64,000 nt of DNA from Flavobacterium sp. (GTDB taxonomy: Bacteria; Bacteroidota; Bacteroidia; Flavobacteriales; Flavobacteriaceae), in contig JAGORP010000001.1 of the NCBI GenBank assembly GCA_018062725.1, forward strand, positions 1 to 64,000, in the 5' to 3' direction. How positions within the stretch are numbered: the stretch's first letter is position 1; every line of letters begins with the position of its first letter. Of the stretch, positions 61,309-64,000 are shown one piece after another. Both the position numbers and the translations under genes were made by a program. The notes below the pieces were generated by a model, which saw nothing but the letters and a program-made list of their open reading frames with translations, was not told where the DNA came from and did no database searches.

Positions 61309-61339
61309 TTGAAATTTAATTCCAGCCAATTATCTTTGT
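61309..61339 (+). promoter_or_regulatory. nuo operon promoter
   Basis: TTG at 61309-61311, 20-bp spacer, TATCTTTG at 61332-61339, 25 bp before nuoA. Confidence 0.8.
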
Positions 61340-61364
61340 AGTTCGGATAAAACTATTCAAATTT

Positions 61365-61730
61365 ATGCAAACAAATCAGTTAGATTTCATACCTATCCTA
61401 ATGCAAGTTGGTTTGGCCGTAGGTTTTGTTGGGGCTACCATCTTTATTTCAGGATTGTTAGGGCCTAAACGTCATTCGGCAAATAAAGACAAGAACTTTG
61501 AATGTGGTATCGAATCGGTTGGAAATGCACGTATTCCTTTTTCGGTAAAATATTTCTTAGTAGCCATTCTTTTTGTGTTGTTTGATGTCGAGGTGATTTT
61601 TATGTATCCTTGGGCGGTAAACTTTCGCGAAATGGGAATAGAAGGATTGCTTAAAATGGGGCTTTTCATGTCGCTTTTAGTAATTGGTTTCTATTATGTG
61701 ATTAAGAAAAAGGGATTAGAGTGGGAATAA
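61365..61730 (+). CDS. nuoA: NADH-quinone oxidoreductase subunit A
   Basis: 121 residues, three membrane helices. Conserved KNFECGIESVGNARIPFSVKYFLVAILFVLFDVEVIFMYPWA, the loop and helix near the quinone site of complex I. First gene of the nuo operon, with a clear promoter. A 70-bp gap containing a dispersed repeat separates it from nuoB. Confidence 0.97.
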   Translation: MQTNQLDFIPILMQVGLAVGFVGATIFISGLLGPKRHSANKDKNFECGIESVGNARIPFSVKYFLVAILFVLFDVEVIFMYPWAVNFREMGIEGLLKMGLFMSLLVIGFYYVIKKKGLEWE

Positions 61731-61754
61731 AGATTTCAAAAATAAAAATCTAAA

Positions 61755-61780
61755 GTTGTCACGCTGAGCTTGTCGAAGCG
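61755..61780. repeat. Dispersed repeat of the GTCACGCTGAGCTTGTCGAAGCG type between nuoA and nuoB
   Basis: The element has CGCT...AGCG arms around GAGCTTGTCGA. From general knowledge, near-identical sequences are scattered between genes in many Bacteroidetes and other bacteria, in the manner of REP elements. One copy here, inside an operon. Confidence 0.6.
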
Positions 61781-61800
61781 CAAAATTCAAAATAATTCAA

Positions 61801-62352
61801 ATGAGTGATTCTTCAAAATATACAATGGCTGATGCACCTGCAGGTTATGCTGGAGAAGGTTTCTTTGCTACAAAATTAAGTGACGTGGTAGGATTGGCTC
61901 GCGCCAATTCACTTTGGCCATTACCATTCGCAACGTCTTGTTGTGGAATTGAGTTTATGGCAACCATGGCATCGCATTATGATGTGGCACGTTTCGGTTC
62001 TGAACGTATGAGTTTTTCTCCTCGTCAGGCCGATATGCTTTTAGTAATGGGTACAATCGCTAAAAAAATGGCGCCTATTTTACGTCAAGTATACGAACAA
62101 ATGGCTGAACCTAAATGGGTAATCGCTGTTGGTGCTTGTGCTTCTTCAGGTGGTGTTTTTGATACGTATTCTGTCTTGCAAGGAATTGATAAAGTGATTC
62201 CAGTAGATGTTTACGTGCCCGGTTGCCCGCCAAGACCTGAGCAAATTTTAGACGGTGTGATGCGTTTGCAAGAAATTGTGAAAAACGAATCGGTTCGCCG
62301 CCGTAGTTCAGACGAGTATCAAGATTTATTAGGTTCTTATAACATCAAATAA
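61801..62352 (+). CDS. nuoB: NADH-quinone oxidoreductase subunit B
   Basis: 183 residues. Holds the N2 [4Fe-4S] cluster next to quinone: the tandem Cys in [17 protein letters not shown] and PGCPPRPE supply the ligands. Peripheral arm subunit of complex I. nuoC starts 2 bp after its stop. Confidence 0.98.
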   Translation: MSDSSKYTMADAPAGYAGEGFFATKLSDVVGLARANSLWPLPFATSCCGIEFMATMASHYDVARFGSERMSFSPRQADMLLVMGTIAKKMAPILRQVYEQMAEPKWVIAVGACASSGGVFDTYSVLQGIDKVIPVDVYVPGCPPRPEQILDGVMRLQEIVKNESVRRRSSDEYQDLLGSYNIK

Positions 62353-62354
62353 GT

Positions 62355-62876
62355 ATGGCATTAGAGAGCGCTGTAATTCAACAAAAAGTAATTGACCAAT
62401 TCGGACTAAAAGTTGCCGATTTTGTGCAATTACACGATGTCTTAACTTTTGAAGTAGCACCTGAAGCTATTTTAGAAGTGATGAAATACCTTAAAGAAGA
62501 CGAGACGCTTCGTTTTAATTTTCTAACCGACATTTGTGGTGTGCATTATCCTGAATATGCTGAAGAGCGCCAATTCGCTGTAGTGTACCACATGCACAAT
62601 TGGGTAGATAATGTTCGTATCAGAATAAAATGTTTCCTTCCGGCATCTAACCCTGAAATCGATTCGGTTGTTTCTTTGTTTTTAGGAGCCAACTGGATGG
62701 AGCGTGAAACGTATGATTTCTTCGGAATCATTTTCAAAGGTCATCCGCAATTAAAACGTATTTTGAATATGGATGAAATGACCGTATTCCCAATGCGAAG
62801 AGAATTTCCTTTGGAAGATGGAGGACGTACCGACAAAGACGACCGTTTCTTCGGAAGAACACAACAAAATTGTTAA
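62355..62876 (+). CDS. nuoC: NADH-quinone oxidoreductase subunit C
   Basis: 173 residues. The 30-kDa subunit signature ERETYDFFGIIFKGHPQLKRIL followed by MRREFPLED is present. Separate nuoC and nuoD genes, not the fused NuoCD of E. coli. Peripheral arm, no cofactor. Confidence 0.96.
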   Translation: MALESAVIQQKVIDQFGLKVADFVQLHDVLTFEVAPEAILEVMKYLKEDETLRFNFLTDICGVHYPEYAEERQFAVVYHMHNWVDNVRIRIKCFLPASNPEIDSVVSLFLGANWMERETYDFFGIIFKGHPQLKRILNMDEMTVFPMRREFPLEDGGRTDKDDRFFGRTQQNC

Positions 62877-62897
62877 TAAACCTGAAATACACAATAC

Positions 62898-64000
62898 ATG
62901 TCAGAGTTATTATTACCACCAGAACAACGTTACGCTAGCGTCATCAATCAAAGAAGAAATGAAGACGGAAGCGAACTTTCTATATTAAACTTAGGACCTA
63001 CGCACCCAGCGACGCACGGAATCTTTCAAAACATTCTTTTAATGGATGGAGAACGAATTCTAGATGGCGAGAGTACTGTTGGATACATTCACAGGGCTTT
63101 TGAAAAAATTGCCGAAAACCGTCCGTTTTACCAAATTACCGTATTGACCGATCGTTTGAACTATTGTTCGGCGCCGATTAACAATATGGGTTGGTGGATG
63201 ACTATCGAAAAAGCGTTAGGGATTGAAGTGCCAAAACGTGTACAATACATGCGTGTTATCGTGATGGAATTGGCTCGTATTGCCGATCATATTATTTGTA
63301 ATTCGGTATTAGGAGTAGATACGGGAGCTTTAACCGGTTTCTTGTATGTGTTCCAATTCCGTGAAAAAATATACGAAATCTACGAAGAAATTTGTGGAGC
63401 TCGTTTAACAACCAACATGGGACGTATTGGTGGTTTCGAAAGAGATTGGTCACCAGCTGTTTGGGCAAAAATTGAGGCTTTCTTGGAAGAATTTCCTGGA
63501 GTATGGCAAGAATTTGAAAACCTATTGGTGCGTAACCGAATTTTTATGGACAGAACCATCAACGTAGGAGCAATTTCTGCCGAAAAAGCCATGAGTTACG
63601 GTTTTACAGGTCCAAATCTTCGAGCTGCGGGAATCGATTATGATATCCGTGTGGCGCAACCGTATTCGTCGTATGAAGATTTCGAATTCGATATTCCTGT
63701 AGGAAAATCGGGTGATACTTACGATCGTTTTTGTGTTCGTAATGCCGAAATTTGGGAAAGTTTGAAAATCATCAAACAAGCGTTAGCTAAAATGCCGGAA
63801 GGTAATTTCCATGCTGATGTTCCTGAATATTACCTGCCTCCAAAAGAAGATGTATATACCACAATGGAATCTCTAATTTATCACTTTAAAATTGTGATGG
63901 GTGAAATTCCAGTGCCGTTAACAGAAGTATATCATCCCGTAGAAGGCGGAAATGGAGAGTTAGGTTTCTATTTGATTACAGATGGTAGCCGAACGCCGTA
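62898..64000 (+). CDS. nuoD: NADH-quinone oxidoreductase subunit D (C-terminus outside window)
   Basis: Open frame from the ATG at 62898 to the window end, 367 codons. The 49-kDa subunit hallmarks LGPTHPATHGIFQ, EKIAENRPFYQITVLTDRLNY, GRIGGFERDW and GFTGPNLRAAGIDYDIRVAQPY are present. Forms the quinone pocket with NuoB. 21 bp after nuoC. The rest of the nuo operon presumably follows outside the window. Confidence 0.97.
   Translation, partial: MSELLLPPEQRYASVINQRRNEDGSELSILNLGPTHPATHGIFQNILLMDGERILDGESTVGYIHRAFEKIAENRPFYQITVLTDRLNYCSAPINNMGWWMTIEKALGIEVPKRVQYMRVIVMELARIADHIICNSVLGVDTGALTGFLYVFQFREKIYEIYEEICGARLTTNMGRIGGFERDWSPAVWAKIEAFLEEFPGVWQEFENLLVRNRIFMDRTINVGAISAEKAMSYGFTGPNLRAAGIDYDIRVAQPYSSYEDFEFDIPVGKSGDTYDRFCVRNAEIWESLKIIKQALAKMPEGNFHADVPEYYLPPKEDVYTTMESLIYHFKIVMGEIPVPLTEVYHPVEGGNGELGFYLITDGSRTP

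Noticed and set aside
1..64000. tRNA or rRNA genes
   Set aside because: No T-loop-like GGTTCGAATCC pattern with matching acceptor stems and no rRNA motif was noticed on either strand; a covariance-model scan would be decisive.

Overview
The window is a low-GC, gene-dense chromosomal segment from a Bacteroidetes bacterium, almost certainly a Flavobacteriaceae member close to Flavobacterium. The evidence is: type IX secretion (T9SS) C-terminal sorting domains, the gliding lipoprotein GldD, a TonB-dependent receptor with a carboxypeptidase-D-like N-terminal domain, DUF4301/DUF4296/DUF4271/DUF6249 families, a 30-residue Lys/Arg-rich protein typical of the phylum, promoters of the Bacteroidetes type (TTG about 20 bp upstream of TAnnTTTG), and little Shine-Dalgarno sequence before starts. 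It is ordinary core chromosome: no insertion sequence, prophage, CRISPR array, rRNA or tRNA gene was seen. The two ends cut a rhomboid protease (left) and nuoD (right).

Layout. 1-8.0 kb: rhomboid protease, an Ig-like lipoprotein, ComF, a coiled-coil membrane protein, glyS, an LprI-like protein, then divergent ribE and pdxA. 8.2-12.0 kb: fatty-acid block DUF177-rpmF-fabH-accB-accC. 12-18 kb: an S9 peptidase and a 1308-residue secreted zinc metalloprotease with FN3/GEVED modules. 18-25.5 kb: tyrS, an epimerase, DUF4296-dihydroorotase-glycosyltransferase, DUF4271-hemD and an enoyl-CoA hydratase-like protein. 25.5-29.3 kb: a tight five-gene leftward operon (phosphopantetheinyl transferase, GGGP synthase, PnuC, DUF4301, ArfB). 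29.5-34.6 kb: ahcY, an ECF sigma factor with a putative anti-sigma factor, and a divergent DUF6249-M1 peptidase pair. 34.7-37.6 kb: LuxE-like protein and small T9SS-type proteins. 37.7-44.3 kb: lipoprotein, TonB-dependent receptor, PhoB/PhoR-like two-component system and a MORN-repeat protein. 44.4-50.5 kb: envelope enzymes, trmB, a LysE-like exporter, an alkyltransferase-like protein, and a second two-component pair. 50.8-53.4 kb: Mrp-type P-loop protein, NifU-domain protein, ferredoxin-NADP reductase. 53.4-60 kb: DMT exporter, HMA lipoprotein, gldD-ssb-mutY, HU, the 30-residue protein and rng. 60-64 kb: a lipocalin-like protein and the start of the nuo operon.

The most interesting signal is at 37.7-44.3 kb. 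The PhoB/PhoR-like two-component system is surrounded by arrays of GTTA-type half-sites repeated at exactly 11 bp, the spacing used by PhoB/OmpR regulators. They lie upstream of the TonB receptor (41928-41993), the lipoprotein (38959-39024) and the MORN-repeat gene (43906-43938). Each array sits just upstream of a TAnnTTTG box (an imperfect one for the receptor). I read this as a compact regulon built around an outer-membrane uptake system, probably linked to phosphate starvation. The arrays are read directly from the sequence; the function is inference.

Other points: two genes whose start codon lies 4 nt after a perfect -7 box (predicted leaderless mRNAs), interlocked ribE/pdxA promoters, an alkyltransferase-like protein lacking the acceptor Cys, a gldD locus without gldE, an Mrp protein without the CxxC cluster motif, two dispersed repeat elements (one inside the nuo operon) and several short tandem repeats between genes.
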